Positions 26,635 to 37,070 of a DNA stretch of 64,000 bases are shown one piece after another. This stretch comes from Amycolatopsis balhimycina FH 1894 (GTDB lineage Bacteria; Actinomycetota; Actinomycetes; Mycobacteriales; Pseudonocardiaceae). The stretch spans positions 3,830,649 through 3,894,648 of the forward strand of contig NZ_KB913037.1 in assembly GCF_000384295.1 (NCBI RefSeq), given 5' to 3'. Both the position numbers and the translations under genes were made by a program. How positions within the stretch are numbered: the stretch's first letter is position 1; every line of letters starts with the position of its first letter. The notes below the pieces were generated by a model. The model saw only the letters and a program-made list of their open reading frames with translations, did not search any database and was not told where the DNA came from.

Positions 26635-26683
26635 CGGCAGGTGACCGCGCACCCGGGAAAACCGGGCGCGCGGTCACCTGCCG
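26635..26683 (+). terminator. long hairpin between the lectin gene and hen1
   Basis: 16-bp perfect outer stem (26635-26650 with 26668-26683) plus a 5-bp inner stem around GAAAA. Begins right after the lectin stop, 19 nt before hen1. Confidence 0.75.
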
Positions 26684-26701
26684 CTCCGCCACACTGAACC
26701 G

Positions 26702-28069
26702 GTGTTGCTGACCATCACGACGACCCGGACCCCCGCCACCGACCTGGGCTTCCTCCTGCACAAGCATCCGGAGAAAGCGCAGTCGGTCATGCTGTCGGCC
26801 GGGAGCGCGCACGTCTTCTACCCGGAGGCCGCGCCGGAACGGTGCACCGTCGCGCTGTTCGTCGAGATCGACCCCGTCGGGCTCGTGCGCGGGGGCGGGA
26901 CCTCGCTGACCCAGTACGTCAACGACCGGCCGTACGCGGGTGGCTCGTACCTCGCGGTCGCGCTGCGGGCGGCGTTCACGACGGCACTCGCCGGGCGTTG
27001 CGCCACCCGTCCGGAACTGGTCGACGAACCCTTCGACCTGGAGATCCACGTGCCTTCGCTGTCCGCGCGCGGCGGGGCCGAGGTCGTGCACAAGCTGTTC
27101 GAGCCGCTCGGCTGGCGCGTCACGACCGCGCCGATCCCGCTCGACCCGCAGTTCCCGCAGTGGGGCGATAGTCGCTATGTCGACTTGCGGCTCTCCGGCA
27201 CCCAGCGCGTCGCCGACGCACTGCGCCACTTGTACGTGCTGCTGCCTGCCCTCGACGGCGACAAGCATTACTGGGTTGGCGAGGACGAGGCCGACAAGCT
27301 GCTGCGCGCCGGCGAAGGCTGGCTCGCCGGGCACCCCGAGCGGACGCTCATCACGAACCGCTACCTCGAGCGGCGTCGCGCGGTCGTGAACTACGCCCTT
27401 TCGCGGCTGGCCGAGGCGGACGACGTCCCGGCGGAGGCCGAGGCACGGGTCACCGAGGTGCCGGACAAGCCGGAGAGCCTCGCGTCGCAGCGCCACGGCA
27501 GCGTGCTCGCCGCGCTGCGGGCCGCGGGCGCCCGGCGCGTGCTGGACCTCGGCTGCGGCTCCGGCGCGCTGCTGCGCGTCCTCGAAAAGGAGCGGTCGTT
27601 CACCGAGATCGTCGGCGTCGACGTGTCGAGCAGCGCGTTGAACATCGCGGAGAAGCGGCTGAACGACAACTCCCGCGTCACGCTGCGGCAGTCCGCGCTG
27701 ACCTACGCCGACCCCGCGCTGAAGGGGTACGACGCCGCCGTGTTGATGGAGGTCGTCGAGCACGTCGACCAGGAGCGGCTGCCGGCGCTGGAACACGCGG
27801 TGTTCGGGGTCGCGGCACCGCGCACGGTGGTCGTCACGACGCCCAACGCGGAGTACAACCGGCTGTTCGAGTTCCTGCCGATGGGGCATTTCCGGCACGC
27901 CGACCACCGGTTCGAATGGACGCGAGCCGAGTTCCGCGCCTGGGCGGACGGCGTCGCGACCCGGCGCGGCTACGACGTCCGATACCTGCCGATCGGACCG
28001 GAGGACCAGGAATCGGGACCGCCGACCCAGCTGGCGGTCTTCACCACCCACGAGGAGGTGGCCGCGTGA
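26702..28069 (+). CDS. hen1: bacterial Hen1, 3'-terminal RNA ribose 2'-O-methyltransferase
   Basis: 455 residues. The N-terminal ~240 residues are the bacterial Hen1-specific region that binds Pnkp. The C-terminal methyltransferase has SAM motif VLDLGCGSGALL (near 280) and the metal site EVVEH (about 350) with a later His in GHFRHADHRFEW. Known role: 2'-O-methylates the 3' end at an RNA cleavage site during Pnkp repair, so the sealed RNA resists a second cut. GTG start; the stop overlaps the pnkp start. Confidence 0.92.
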   Translation: MLLTITTTRTPATDLGFLLHKHPEKAQSVMLSAGSAHVFYPEAAPERCTVALFVEIDPVGLVRGGGTSLTQYVNDRPYAGGSYLAVALRAAFTTALAGRCATRPELVDEPFDLEIHVPSLSARGGAEVVHKLFEPLGWRVTTAPIPLDPQFPQWGDSRYVDLRLSGTQRVADALRHLYVLLPALDGDKHYWVGEDEADKLLRAGEGWLAGHPERTLITNRYLERRRAVVNYALSRLAEADDVPAEAEARVTEVPDKPESLASQRHGSVLAALRAAGARRVLDLGCGSGALLRVLEKERSFTEIVGVDVSSSALNIAEKRLNDNSRVTLRQSALTYADPALKGYDAAVLMEVVEHVDQERLPALEHAVFGVAAPRTVVVTTPNAEYNRLFEFLPMGHFRHADHRFEWTRAEFRAWADGVATRRGYDVRYLPIGPEDQESGPPTQLAVFTTHEEVAA

Positions 28070-30558
28070 AGCTGACCGTCCCCGACATGGCGCTCGTCGT
28101 GCTCGTCGGCGCTTCCGGCTCCGGCAAGTCGACCTTCGCCCGCACGCACTTCGCGCCCACGCAGGTGCTCTCCAGCGACTTCTTCCGCGGGCTCGTCGCC
28201 GACGACGAAAACGACCAGTCCGCGTCGGCCGACGCCTTCGACGCGCTGCACTACGTCGTGGCGAAACGGCTCGCGGCCGGGCGGACGACCGTCATCGACG
28301 CGACGAACGTCCAGCGCGCTTCGCGGGCGAGCCTGGTGAAGCTCGCGAAGGAGCACGACGTGCTGCCGACGGCGATCGTGCTCGACCTGCCGATCGCGGT
28401 CTGCGCCGCGCGCAACGCTTCACGCCCCGACCGCGACTTCGGCGACCACGTGATCCGGCGGCAGCGCGGCGAGCTGCAGCGGTCCCTGAAGTCGTTGGAG
28501 CGCGAAGGATTCCGGCGCGTGCACGTGCTGCGCAGCGAAGCCGAGGTGGCCGAAGCGGAGATCGTCACCGAGCCGCTGCGCAACGACAAGCGCGAGCTGA
28601 CCGGGCCGTTCGACGTCATCGGCGACGTCCACGGCTGCGCGGCCGAACTGGAGGAACTGCTGGCCGAGCTGGGGTACGCCGACGGCGTGCACCCGGACGG
28701 ACGGACCGCGGTGTTCGTCGGCGACCTCGTCGACCGCGGCCCGGACACCCCGGGCGTGCTGCGCCGCGTTATGGCGATGGCGTCGTCCGGGAACGCGCTG
28801 GTCGTCTGCGGGAACCACGAGCAGAAGCTGGTCCGCGCGCTGCACGGCCGGAAGGTCAACGTCGCGCACGGGCTCGCCGAGTCGCTGGAACAGCTCGCCG
28901 CGGAAAGCGAAGAGTTCCGGCGGAAGGCGCACGAATTCTGCGACGGGCTGATCGCGCACTACGTCCTCGACGGCGGCAAGCTGGTCGTCGCGCACGCCGG
29001 GCTGCCCGAGCGGTACCACGGGCGCGCGTCCGGGCGCGTGCGCAGCATGGCCCTGTACGGCGACACGACCGGCGAAACCGACGAATACGGCCTGCCGGTG
29101 CGGCTGCCGTGGGCCCGCGACTACCGCGGGTCCGCGATGGTCCTCTACGGGCACACGCCGACGCTCGAGCCGGAGTGGGTCAACAACACCATGTGCCTCG
29201 ACACCGGTGCCGTGTTCGGCGGGAAGCTGACCGCGCTGCGCTACCCGGAGCGCGAAGTCGTCTCGGTGAAGGCGCATCGGGTCTGGTACGAGCCGTCCAA
29301 GCCGCTCGACGCGTCCCGGCCGCTCGGCGGCCGCGAGCCCGCGGTGCTGGAACTGGCCGACGTCACCGGCAAGCGGATCGTGCAGACCGCGCACCACGGC
29401 CGGGTCGGCGTCTCGGCGGAGCAGTCGGCGGCGGCCCTGGAGGTGATGAGCCGGTTCGCGGTCGACCCGCGGTGGCTGCTGTACCTGCCGCCGACGATGG
29501 CGCCGTGCTCGACGTCGTCCCGCGCCGACTACCTCGAGCACCCGGAGGAGGCGTTCGCGGAGTACCGGGCGGCGGGCGTGCAGTCGGTCGTCTGCCAGGA
29601 GAAGCACATGGGCTCGCGGGCCGTGGTGCTGGTGTGCGAGGACGACGACGTCGCGTACCGGCGCTTCGGGATCCGCGGCGGCGGCGCCGTGTACACGCGG
29701 ACCGGACGGCCGTTCTTCTCGGCGGAGCAGAACGCCGCGCTCTTGGCGGATGTGCGGCCGGCGGCCGCCGGGCTGTTCGACGAGCTGGGTTCGGGCTGGC
29801 TCCTGCTGGACGCCGAACTGCTGCCGTGGAGCGCGAAGGCCGGTTCCCTCATCGCGGACCAATACGCCTCGGTGGGCGCGGCGGCCCAGGCGGTGCTGCC
29901 GGCGGCGGTTTCGGCGTTGACGACGGCGGCCGCGCGCGGCATCGACGTCTCCGACCTGCTGGCCCGGACGGCAGTACGAGAGTCCACAGTGGACGCCTAC
30001 CGGGCGGCGTACCGGCGCTACTGCTGGCCGACGTCGGGCCTGGACGGGGTACGGCTGGCGCCGTTCCAGCTGCTGGCGTCCGAAGGGAAAGCACACCACG
30101 ACCGGCCGCACGCGTGGCACCTCTCGCTGCTCGACGGTCTCGCCGGGCCGCGGTTCCAGCGGACCCGGACCCTTTCCGTCGACCTGCTGGACGCCGCGTC
30201 GGTGGCCGAGGGCGTCTCGTGGTGGGAGGAACTGACCGCCGACGGCGGCGAGGGCATGGTCGTCAAGCCGTCGGCGAACCTGACGCGGGGAGCGCGCGGC
30301 CTCGTCCAGCCCGGTGTGAAGGTGCGCGGACGCGAGTACCTGCGGATCATCTACGGGCCGGACTACACACTGCCGGACAACCTGGAGCGGCTGCGCAAAC
30401 GCGGGCTCAACCGGAAGCGCATGCTGGCGCTGCGCGAGTACGCGCTGGGGCTGGAAGCCCTGGAACGCGTCGCGCGGGGTGAGCCGCTGTGGCGGGTGCA
30501 CGAATGCGTGTTCGCGGTGCTCGCGCTGGAGTCGGACCCGGTCGACCCGCGGCTCTGA
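28066..30558 (+). CDS. pnkp: bacterial Pnkp, RNA end-healing and sealing enzyme
   Basis: 830 residues in three modules: 5' kinase with P-loop GASGSGKST (15-23); metallophosphatase with GDVHGC (about 186-191), GDLVDRG and GNHEQK; and an adenylyltransferase (ligase-like) with the nucleotidyl-lysine motif EKHMGS (Lys near 513) and EGMVVKP. With Hen1 it repairs RNAs cut by ribotoxins. GTG start overlaps the hen1 stop (GTGA), so they form one operon. Full length with no broken motif. Confidence 0.93.
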   Translation: MKLTVPDMALVVLVGASGSGKSTFARTHFAPTQVLSSDFFRGLVADDENDQSASADAFDALHYVVAKRLAAGRTTVIDATNVQRASRASLVKLAKEHDVLPTAIVLDLPIAVCAARNASRPDRDFGDHVIRRQRGELQRSLKSLEREGFRRVHVLRSEAEVAEAEIVTEPLRNDKRELTGPFDVIGDVHGCAAELEELLAELGYADGVHPDGRTAVFVGDLVDRGPDTPGVLRRVMAMASSGNALVVCGNHEQKLVRALHGRKVNVAHGLAESLEQLAAESEEFRRKAHEFCDGLIAHYVLDGGKLVVAHAGLPERYHGRASGRVRSMALYGDTTGETDEYGLPVRLPWARDYRGSAMVLYGHTPTLEPEWVNNTMCLDTGAVFGGKLTALRYPEREVVSVKAHRVWYEPSKPLDASRPLGGREPAVLELADVTGKRIVQTAHHGRVGVSAEQSAAALEVMSRFAVDPRWLLYLPPTMAPCSTSSRADYLEHPEEAFAEYRAAGVQSVVCQEKHMGSRAVVLVCEDDDVAYRRFGIRGGGAVYTRTGRPFFSAEQNAALLADVRPAAAGLFDELGSGWLLLDAELLPWSAKAGSLIADQYASVGAAAQAVLPAAVSALTTAAARGIDVSDLLARTAVRESTVDAYRAAYRRYCWPTSGLDGVRLAPFQLLASEGKAHHDRPHAWHLSLLDGLAGPRFQRTRTLSVDLLDAASVAEGVSWWEELTADGGEGMVVKPSANLTRGARGLVQPGVKVRGREYLRIIYGPDYTLPDNLERLRKRGLNRKRMLALREYALGLEALERVARGEPLWRVHECVFAVLALESDPVDPRL

Positions 30559-30571
30559 CCAGCCGCGCCGA

Positions 30572-30628
30572 ATGAAGTGAACGACCCTTTCATGGCGCCA
30601 GAGGTCATGAAAGGGTCGTTCACTTCAT
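30572..30628. terminator. long palindrome, class B copy 2
   Basis: Arms 30572-30594 and 30606-30628, perfect over 23 bp, between the convergent pnkp gene and the small membrane protein gene. Confidence 0.8.
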
Positions 30629-30649
30629 CGGACGGGAGCCCGGGACCAG

Positions 30650-30979
30650 CTAGTCGGACTTGGCCGAGGAGGCGCCGTTCGGCTGCTTCTTCTCCGGCTC
30701 CGCGGTGGCCTCGGCTTCGGCCGGCGGCTCGCCGGCCTTGGCCTCCTCCGCGGGCGGGTCGTCGAAGCTGGCCGGGACGCGCTTGAGGTGCTTCGTCATC
30801 GAGCGGACCAGGAAGGCCACCGCGATGAGGAACAGGATCAGCACCAGGAAGCCGACCGGGGAGGACTTGCCGAAGTCCTCCCCCTGCCCGCCGTTGTCGC
30901 CGTTGCCCGGCTGCTGCGTCAGGACCAGGGCCGACGCGGTCACCGGAAGCGCCACGCCGGCCGGCAGCGTCAGACTCAT
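30650..30979 (-). CDS. small single-pass membrane protein next to mca
   Basis: 109 residues: a short N-terminal hydrophobic stretch, one clear membrane span ([20 protein letters not shown]) and an acidic Ala/Glu/Pro-rich tail. Start overlaps the mca stop (ATGA), as for the Rv1082-Rv1083 pair in M. tuberculosis (from memory). Role unknown; possibly links Mca to the membrane. Confidence 0.72.
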   Translation of the reverse strand: MSLTLPAGVALPVTASALVLTQQPGNGDNGGQGEDFGKSSPVGFLVLILFLIAVAFLVRSMTKHLKRVPASFDDPPAEEAKAGEPPAEAEATAEPEKKQPNGASSAKSD

Positions 30980-31893
30980 GTGTTCACCTTCTCCTCGATG
31001 CCGATGCCGGCGAACAGGTCGTCCTCCGGCAACGTGCTGTCGACCACCGACTTGACCAGCTCGTACTCCTCGGTCGGCCAAGTCTCGCGCTGCATCTCCA
31101 ACGGGACGAAGAACCAGCGGCTGTTCGGGTCGATCTGCGTCGCGTGCGCCTTCAGCGCCTCGTCCCGCACCTCGAAGTATTCACCGCACTCGACGCGGGT
31201 CGTCACCCGCTCCATCACATCGGCGCGGTCGGGGTCCCACTTCGCCAGCCACTCGGTGTACGGCGACTCGAGCCCGGCCTCCTTCAGCGCGGCGTCGAAG
31301 GCCAGCATCCGGGCCTTCGAGAAGCCGTGCATGTAGTACAGCTTCAGCGGCTGCCACGGCTCGCCGGCGTCGGGGAAGCGATCCGGGTCCGGCGCCGCGT
31401 CCCACGCCGCCATCGACACCTCGTGGGTGCGGATGTGGTCGGGGTGCGGGTAGCCGCCGTTCTCGTCGTAGGTCGTGATCACGTGCGGGCGGAACTCGCG
31501 GATCACGCGCACCAGCGCCTCGGTCGACTCCTCCAGGGGCACGACCGCGAACGACCCCTCGGGCACCGGCGGCAGCGGGTCACCCTCCGGCAGGCCGGAA
31601 TCGACGAAGCCGAGCCAGCGCTGGCTCACGCCGAGGATCTTGGCCGCGCGGGCCATCTCCTCCCGGCGGACCTCGCTCATGTTCGCCAGGACCTCGGGCC
31701 GGTCCATGGCCGGGTTCAGGATGCTGCCCGCTTCGCCCCCGGTGCACGTCACGACCAGCACCTCGTGACCCTCGGCGGCGTAGCGCGCCATCGTGGCGGC
31801 ACCCTTGCTCGACTCGTCGTCCGGGTGCGCGTGCACGGCCATCATGCGCAGGCGCGGGTTAGCGGTGTTCCTCAGCTCGTCGGCGTCCACCAT
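30976..31893 (-). CDS. mca: mycothiol S-conjugate amidase Mca
   Basis: 305 residues. Zinc-site motif VHAHPDDES near the N-terminus and HPDHIRTHE in the middle ([12 protein letters not shown]) identify the MshB/Mca LmbE family; the length and C-terminal half ([16 protein letters not shown]) fit Mca rather than MshB. It cleaves mycothiol-toxin conjugates to a mercapturic acid and GlcN-Ins, a detoxification step peculiar to Actinobacteria. ATG at 31893 preferred; a GTG one codon later is equally placed after GGAG. Confidence 0.88.
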   Translation of the reverse strand: MVDADELRNTANPRLRMMAVHAHPDDESSKGAATMARYAAEGHEVLVVTCTGGEAGSILNPAMDRPEVLANMSEVRREEMARAAKILGVSQRWLGFVDSGLPEGDPLPPVPEGSFAVVPLEESTEALVRVIREFRPHVITTYDENGGYPHPDHIRTHEVSMAAWDAAPDPDRFPDAGEPWQPLKLYYMHGFSKARMLAFDAALKEAGLESPYTEWLAKWDPDRADVMERVTTRVECGEYFEVRDEALKAHATQIDPNSRWFFVPLEMQRETWPTEEYELVKSVVDSTLPEDDLFAGIGIEEKVNT

Positions 31894-32029
31894 GCTCCGA
31901 ACGACTCCCCTTCTGCCCTTATTCCGCGACCCACCTGCGGGCCGCCCACCCAGCGGGCGGATACTCGAATGCGTACCCGCGACCACCATTGTCCCCACGG
32001 GTACGACAAGAACGAGCAGGAGGCCCGGG

Positions 32030-32473
32030 TTGGCTGGCGGACCGGCGGAAACAGCGGCACGCGTGCTGCCCGCGGGCCGGTACGGCACCGGGCGCGCGCC
32101 GACGTCACGGCGCTGGCGACGCTGGCTCTTCCTGGCCATCGCCCTGCTGGTCAGCGGCGTGATCGCGTGGGTCGCGTACGTCAACCTCGGCGCCGCGCCG
32201 ATCGACGCCGAACGCGTCGCGTTCAGCGCGAAACCGGGCAACGCGATGGAAATCACCATCAACGTCACCCGTGACGACAACAACCGGCCGGGCGTCTGCA
32301 TCGTCCGCGCCCGCGACAAGACCGGCGCCGAGAGCGGCCGCAAAGAGCTCCTGATCCCCGCCGGCGCGAAGTACAGCAGGATGAGCACGACGATCAAGAG
32401 CATCGGGGAACCGGTGACGGCCGACGTTTTCGGCTGCTCGTACGACATACCACGCTATCTGTCAACCCCATAG
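32030..32473 (+). CDS. DUF4307 membrane protein with TTG start
   Basis: 147 residues. The only plausible start is TTG at 32030, six nt after a perfect AGGAGG (32018-32023); longer frames run antisense into mca. One membrane span ([20 protein letters not shown]) is followed by an extracytoplasmic beta-rich DUF4307 domain ([19 protein letters not shown]). Divergent from mca. Corresponds to Rv1081c in M. tuberculosis (from memory); function unknown. Confidence 0.78.
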   Translation: MAGGPAETAARVLPAGRYGTGRAPTSRRWRRWLFLAIALLVSGVIAWVAYVNLGAAPIDAERVAFSAKPGNAMEITINVTRDDNNRPGVCIVRARDKTGAESGRKELLIPAGAKYSRMSTTIKSIGEPVTADVFGCSYDIPRYLSTP

Positions 32474-32547
32474 CGGCCAACGGGGTGAACCGCGCGCCCA
32501 ACCGCCCGGGGCGAACGGAATTGACGGGCGTCGGCCTGTCGCGCCGT

Positions 32548-32591
32548 GATAGTCTGACCCTTCAGCACGGCCCACGACGGGCCGTGTTTTT
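32548..32591 (+). terminator. intrinsic terminator in the greA leader region, with -10-like TAGTCT in front
   Basis: CACGGCCC (32566-32573), loop ACGAC, GGGCCGTG (32579-32586) then TTTTT is a textbook intrinsic terminator. It is 92 nt after the DUF4307 stop and 88 nt before greA. An extended -10 (TGATAGTCT, 32547-32555) immediately precedes it, so the hairpin could also sit in the greA leader. Confidence 0.7.
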
Positions 32592-32678
32592 CCTTTATCT
32601 CAGCCACGCGGGCACCTACGCCCGTGTGGGCCGGCTTGAACACGCAAGCCTGGCAGGCCCGACGAGGAGATGGTGACC

Positions 32679-33173
32679 GTGAGCGACACCAAGGTGACCT
32701 GGCTGACCCAGGATGCCTACGACCGGCTCAAGCACGAGCTCGACGAAATGATCGAGAATCGTCCGGTCATCGCCGCGCGCATCAACGACAGCCGCGAAGA
32801 GGGCGACCTCAAGGAGAACGGCGGCTACCACGCCGCCCGTGAAGAACAGGGCCAGGCCGAGGCGCGCATCCGGCACCTGCAGGAGCTGCTGCGCTCGGCC
32901 AAGGTCGGCGAAGCGCCCGCGAACGACGGCACCGCCGGTCCCGGCAAGGTGCTCACCGTGCGCTACGAGGGTGACGACGAGGACGAGAAGTTCCTGCTCG
33001 CCACCCGTGAAGAGGGCGCCGAGGGCGAACTCGACGTGTACTCCCCGGAGTCGCCGCTGGGCAAGGCCCTGCTCGGCGCCAAGGAGGGCGAGTCCCGCGA
33101 GTACGAGCTGCCCAACGGCAAGCTGCAGAAGGTCACCCTCGTCAAGGCGGTTCCCTACGCCGACACCAAGTGA
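32679..33173 (+). CDS. greA: transcription elongation factor GreA
   Basis: 164 residues. An N-terminal coiled coil carries the acidic tip that enters the RNA polymerase secondary channel ([20 protein letters not shown]), followed by the FKBP-like C-terminal domain ([19 protein letters not shown]). GreA stimulates transcript cleavage in backtracked polymerase. GTG at 32679 is chosen: the ATG at 32670 abuts its own GAGGAG, and the 164-aa product matches the mycobacterial length. Confidence 0.92.
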   Translation: MSDTKVTWLTQDAYDRLKHELDEMIENRPVIAARINDSREEGDLKENGGYHAAREEQGQAEARIRHLQELLRSAKVGEAPANDGTAGPGKVLTVRYEGDDEDEKFLLATREEGAEGELDVYSPESPLGKALLGAKEGESREYELPNGKLQKVTLVKAVPYADTK

Positions 33174-33321
33174 CCGGTTCGGCCAAAAGCAGGCCGCCCA
33201 CCACGCGGCACGCAACCGTCACCACGAAGCCATGCGGCCGTGACTGTGGCCGGATCGGTCACCATCAGCACAGCCGCGGCTAGCGTGTCTCCCAGGATCC
33301 ACATTCTGGGAGGACTGAGTT

Positions 33322-34134
33322 GTGAGCACGGAACCGATCTGCCAGGCCTGCGGTACGCAGTACGCCGTGGCCAGGGACAACTGCCCGGTCTGCGAGGACG
33401 AACGCCAATACGTCCCGCAGTCCGGGCAGCGGTGGACGAACCTTTCTTCTCTTCGCGAGAGCGGCACGTACACGCCGCGCATCGAAGAACAAGGCCGCGG
33501 CATCATCGGCGTCGGCTCGACGCCGGGGTTCGCGATCGGGCAGCGCGCGCTGCTGGTGCGGGCACGGTCGGGGAACTTCCTCTGGGACTGCGCGGCCTAC
33601 CTCGACGACGCCCTGGTCCAGCAGGTCCGCGACCTGGGCGGGATCACCGGCATCGCGATCAGCCACCCGCACTACTACACGACGATGGTGGAGTGGGCGC
33701 ACGCGTTCGACGTGCCGATCTACCTGCACGAAGGCGACGAGCAGTGGATCGGCCGCCCCGACCCGGCGGTGAAGCTGTGGTCGGGCACGACCCTCGACGT
33801 CGCCGACGACCTGCGCCTGATCAACCTGGGCGTGCACTTCACCGGCGGCACGGTCCTGCACTGGCCGGACGGCGAGGAGGGCCGGGGCGCGCTGCTGTCC
33901 GGCGACATCGTGCAGGTGATCGGCGACCGCACGCACGTCGGCTTCATGTACAGCTACCCGAACCTCATCCCCGAGCGGCCGCACATCGTCCGCCGGGCGG
34001 CGGAACTTCTCGCGGGTTACCGCTTCGAAGCGATCTACGGCGCCTGGTGGGACGCGATCGTGCGCACCGACGGCTTCGAGGTCGTCCAGCGCTCGGCGAA
34101 GCGGTACCTGGCGCAGGTCATCGACGAAGGCTGA
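33322..34134 (+). CDS. MBL-fold protein with N-terminal zinc ribbon
   Basis: 270 residues, GTG start behind GGGAGGAC. A rubredoxin-like CQACG...CPVCED zinc ribbon at residues 7-25 precedes an MBL domain. The expected HxHxDH is changed to SHPHYYT, with later LSGDIVQV, so the active site is atypical and may bind one metal or none. Probable hydrolase or binding protein; unassigned. Ends 22 nt before a class B palindrome. Confidence 0.72.
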   Translation: MSTEPICQACGTQYAVARDNCPVCEDERQYVPQSGQRWTNLSSLRESGTYTPRIEEQGRGIIGVGSTPGFAIGQRALLVRARSGNFLWDCAAYLDDALVQQVRDLGGITGIAISHPHYYTTMVEWAHAFDVPIYLHEGDEQWIGRPDPAVKLWSGTTLDVADDLRLINLGVHFTGGTVLHWPDGEEGRGALLSGDIVQVIGDRTHVGFMYSYPNLIPERPHIVRRAAELLAGYRFEAIYGAWWDAIVRTDGFEVVQRSAKRYLAQVIDEG

Positions 34135-34155
34135 GCCGGGGTGGCGCGAGCGAAC

Positions 34156-34208
34156 GTCTTGAATGACTCATTCAGGGCACTAGATGTCCTGAATGACTCA
34201 TTCAAGAC
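34156..34208. terminator. long palindrome, class B copy 3
   Basis: Arms 34156-34176 and 34188-34208, 21 bp with one mismatch, between the convergent MBL and Lrp genes. Confidence 0.75.
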
Positions 34209-34224
34209 CCTCCGGTACGCGCCG

Positions 34225-34695
34225 TCAGCCCCGCGCGGTCCGCTCCAGCAGGGGGCGGACCCGCGGTGGCACCGGGGTCGACAAGGCGATCGACGTCGAC
34301 GTCCGCAGCACGTCCGGGACACCGACGACCTCGTCGATCACCCGCTGCAGGTCGTCGTTGCCGCGCGCCACCATCCGGACGAACAGGTCGCCCTGCCCGG
34401 TCGTCGCGTGGACCTCGCACACCTCTTCGATCGCCGACAGCGCCTCCGCCACCTCCGCCCGGCGGCCCTGCGCGATCTCCAGCACCGCGAACGCCGTCAG
34501 GCCGTAGCCCATCGCCGCCAGGTCCAGCTCCGGCGGGAAGCCGCCGAGGATGCCGCGCTCGGACAGGCGGTCGAGGCGGGCCTGGACCGTCCCGCGGGCG
34601 ACACCGAGCCGGCGCGCGCACTCCAGCACCCCCAGCCGCGGGGAATCGGTCAGCAACAGCAGCAGGCGCGCGTCCAGTGCGTCGAGGTTCGACAT
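34225..34695 (-). CDS. Lrp/AsnC-family transcriptional regulator, divergent from hppD
   Basis: 156 residues: N-terminal HTH (DALDARLLLLLTDSPRLGVLECARRLGVARGTVQARLDRL, residues 5-44) and C-terminal RAM effector domain (GYGLTAFAVLEI, VCEVHATTGQGDLFVRMVA). Such regulators bind amino acids as octamers. The divergent position to hppD and shared palindromes suggest it controls tyrosine catabolism and perhaps itself. Confidence 0.88.
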   Translation of the reverse strand: MSNLDALDARLLLLLTDSPRLGVLECARRLGVARGTVQARLDRLSERGILGGFPPELDLAAMGYGLTAFAVLEIAQGRRAEVAEALSAIEEVCEVHATTGQGDLFVRMVARGNDDLQRVIDEVVGVPDVLRTSTSIALSTPVPPRVRPLLERTARG

Positions 34696-34710
34696 CGCTC
34701 TCTTCCCTGC

Positions 34711-36016
<1,306 letters not shown>

Positions 36017-36069
36017 CGCCGAGGCGCCATCAGACACAGTCGAGGCAACCTCTGACACACAACACTGCG

Positions 36070-36111
36070 AAGGCCACCGTAGGAGACCTCCGGGTCCCCT
36101 ATGGTGGCCTT
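36070..36111 (+). terminator. hppD terminator
   Basis: 19-bp stem AAGGCCACC...GGTGGCCTT with one internal mismatch and a short loop, 54 nt after the stop, followed by T residues. Confidence 0.75.
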
Positions 36112-36179
36112 TGGCGTGAATCGGGAACCGCGGGCGGCCCGGATCCGTCAGTGTGGAGACGCAGAGAGAAGGGGCCCGG

Positions 36180-36734
36180 ATGCCGGACAGCATCGACGCC
36201 AGCGACGCGATGATCGACAACTGGACCAAACGGCTCGAGGAGAACGCCGCCCGGTACCAGGCGCTGGCCGATCGCATGCAGGGCCAGACGGTCACCGAGC
36301 GCTCGAAGGACGGCACGGTCCAGGTGACCGTCGACTCGCGCGGGCTGCTGAAGAACCTGGTCATCGGGGAGAACGCGGCCGGCAAGCGGATGGCCGAGGT
36401 GTCGGCGCAGGTGATGCAGCTGGTGCAGCGGGCGCAGGCGCGGATCCCGGAGCTGCTGCAGCAGGCCATGACCGAGACCACCGGCACCGGCGACCAGGCC
36501 GCGGCCGAGATCGTCCGCGAGGCGAAGAGCACGTTCCCGGAGCCGCCGCCCGAGGCCGAGCCGGCGTTCCCGGAACCCGACCGCGTCCGCCGGTTCCTGC
36601 CGGACGACACCGAGGAGCCGCCTCCGCCCGCGCCACCGCGGATGCCGCCACCGCCGCAGCAGCAACCGCCGCGGCGCCGCCGTCCGGCCGACAATGACGA
36701 TGACGACGACTTCGGCGGACCGATCCTGTCCTGA
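36180..36734 (+). CDS. YbaB/EbfC-family protein of a type VII locus
   Basis: 184 residues from ATG 36180 (GAGAAGGGG upstream). A YbaB-like domain occupies residues ~1-110 (long helix, TVQVTVDSRGLLKNLVIGENA, second helix); the rest is a Pro/Arg/Asp-rich disordered tail. Such YbaB-like proteins recur as first genes of actinobacterial ESX effector loci and may act as DNA-binding or chaperone-like factors. First gene of the toxin operon. Confidence 0.75.
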   Translation: MPDSIDASDAMIDNWTKRLEENAARYQALADRMQGQTVTERSKDGTVQVTVDSRGLLKNLVIGENAAGKRMAEVSAQVMQLVQRAQARIPELLQQAMTETTGTGDQAAAEIVREAKSTFPEPPPEAEPAFPEPDRVRRFLPDDTEEPPPPAPPRMPPPPQQQPPRRRRPADNDDDDDFGGPILS

Positions 36735-36761
36735 CACCGACGGGCCTGAGAAGGGGGAACC

Positions 36762-37070
36762 GTGGCAGATGTGGAACTCAGCGCCGATCTCACGGCGCAC
36801 GCGCAGCAGCTCGACGCCATCGGTGACGGGCTGCAGCAGGCCGTCGACGCGGCGAACCAGGTCAGCATGCCGACCGACGCGTACGGCATTCTCTGCCAGC
36901 CGTTCCGGATGCTGCTCGACCCGGTCGAGCAGTACGGGATCGACGCGCTGAAGGACGCCGTCCAGGCGATGACCGCTGTCTCCGGCAAGGTGCGCGAGGC
37001 CGCGGCCGCCTACCGCACGTACGAGACGGGTGTCGCCGACGATCTCAACTCCTCCCCGGGCGGCGCGTGA
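36762..37070 (+). CDS. EspC-like type VII secretion target
   Basis: 102 residues, GTG start. All-helical, matching the ESX target family (formerly DUF2580, EspC-like): MADVELSADLTAHAQQLDAI, then a hydrophobic helix and the C-terminal YRTYETGVADDL, which fits the YxxxD/E export signal. Likely forms the helical-hairpin partner that takes the downstream toxin to the ESX machinery. Stop and toxin start overlap (TGATG). Confidence 0.78.
   Translation: MADVELSADLTAHAQQLDAIGDGLQQAVDAANQVSMPTDAYGILCQPFRMLLDPVEQYGIDALKDAVQAMTAVSGKVREAAAAYRTYETGVADDLNSSPGGA

Noticed and set aside
28420..30501. 693-aa minus-strand frame opposite pnkp
   Set aside because: Low-complexity Arg/Val/Gln content mirroring pnkp codons; the sense frame has all catalytic motifs.
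30577..30786. Short frames beginning MNDPF/MNDSF at class B palindromes
   Set aside because: Produced by the palindrome arms themselves at four places; not genes.
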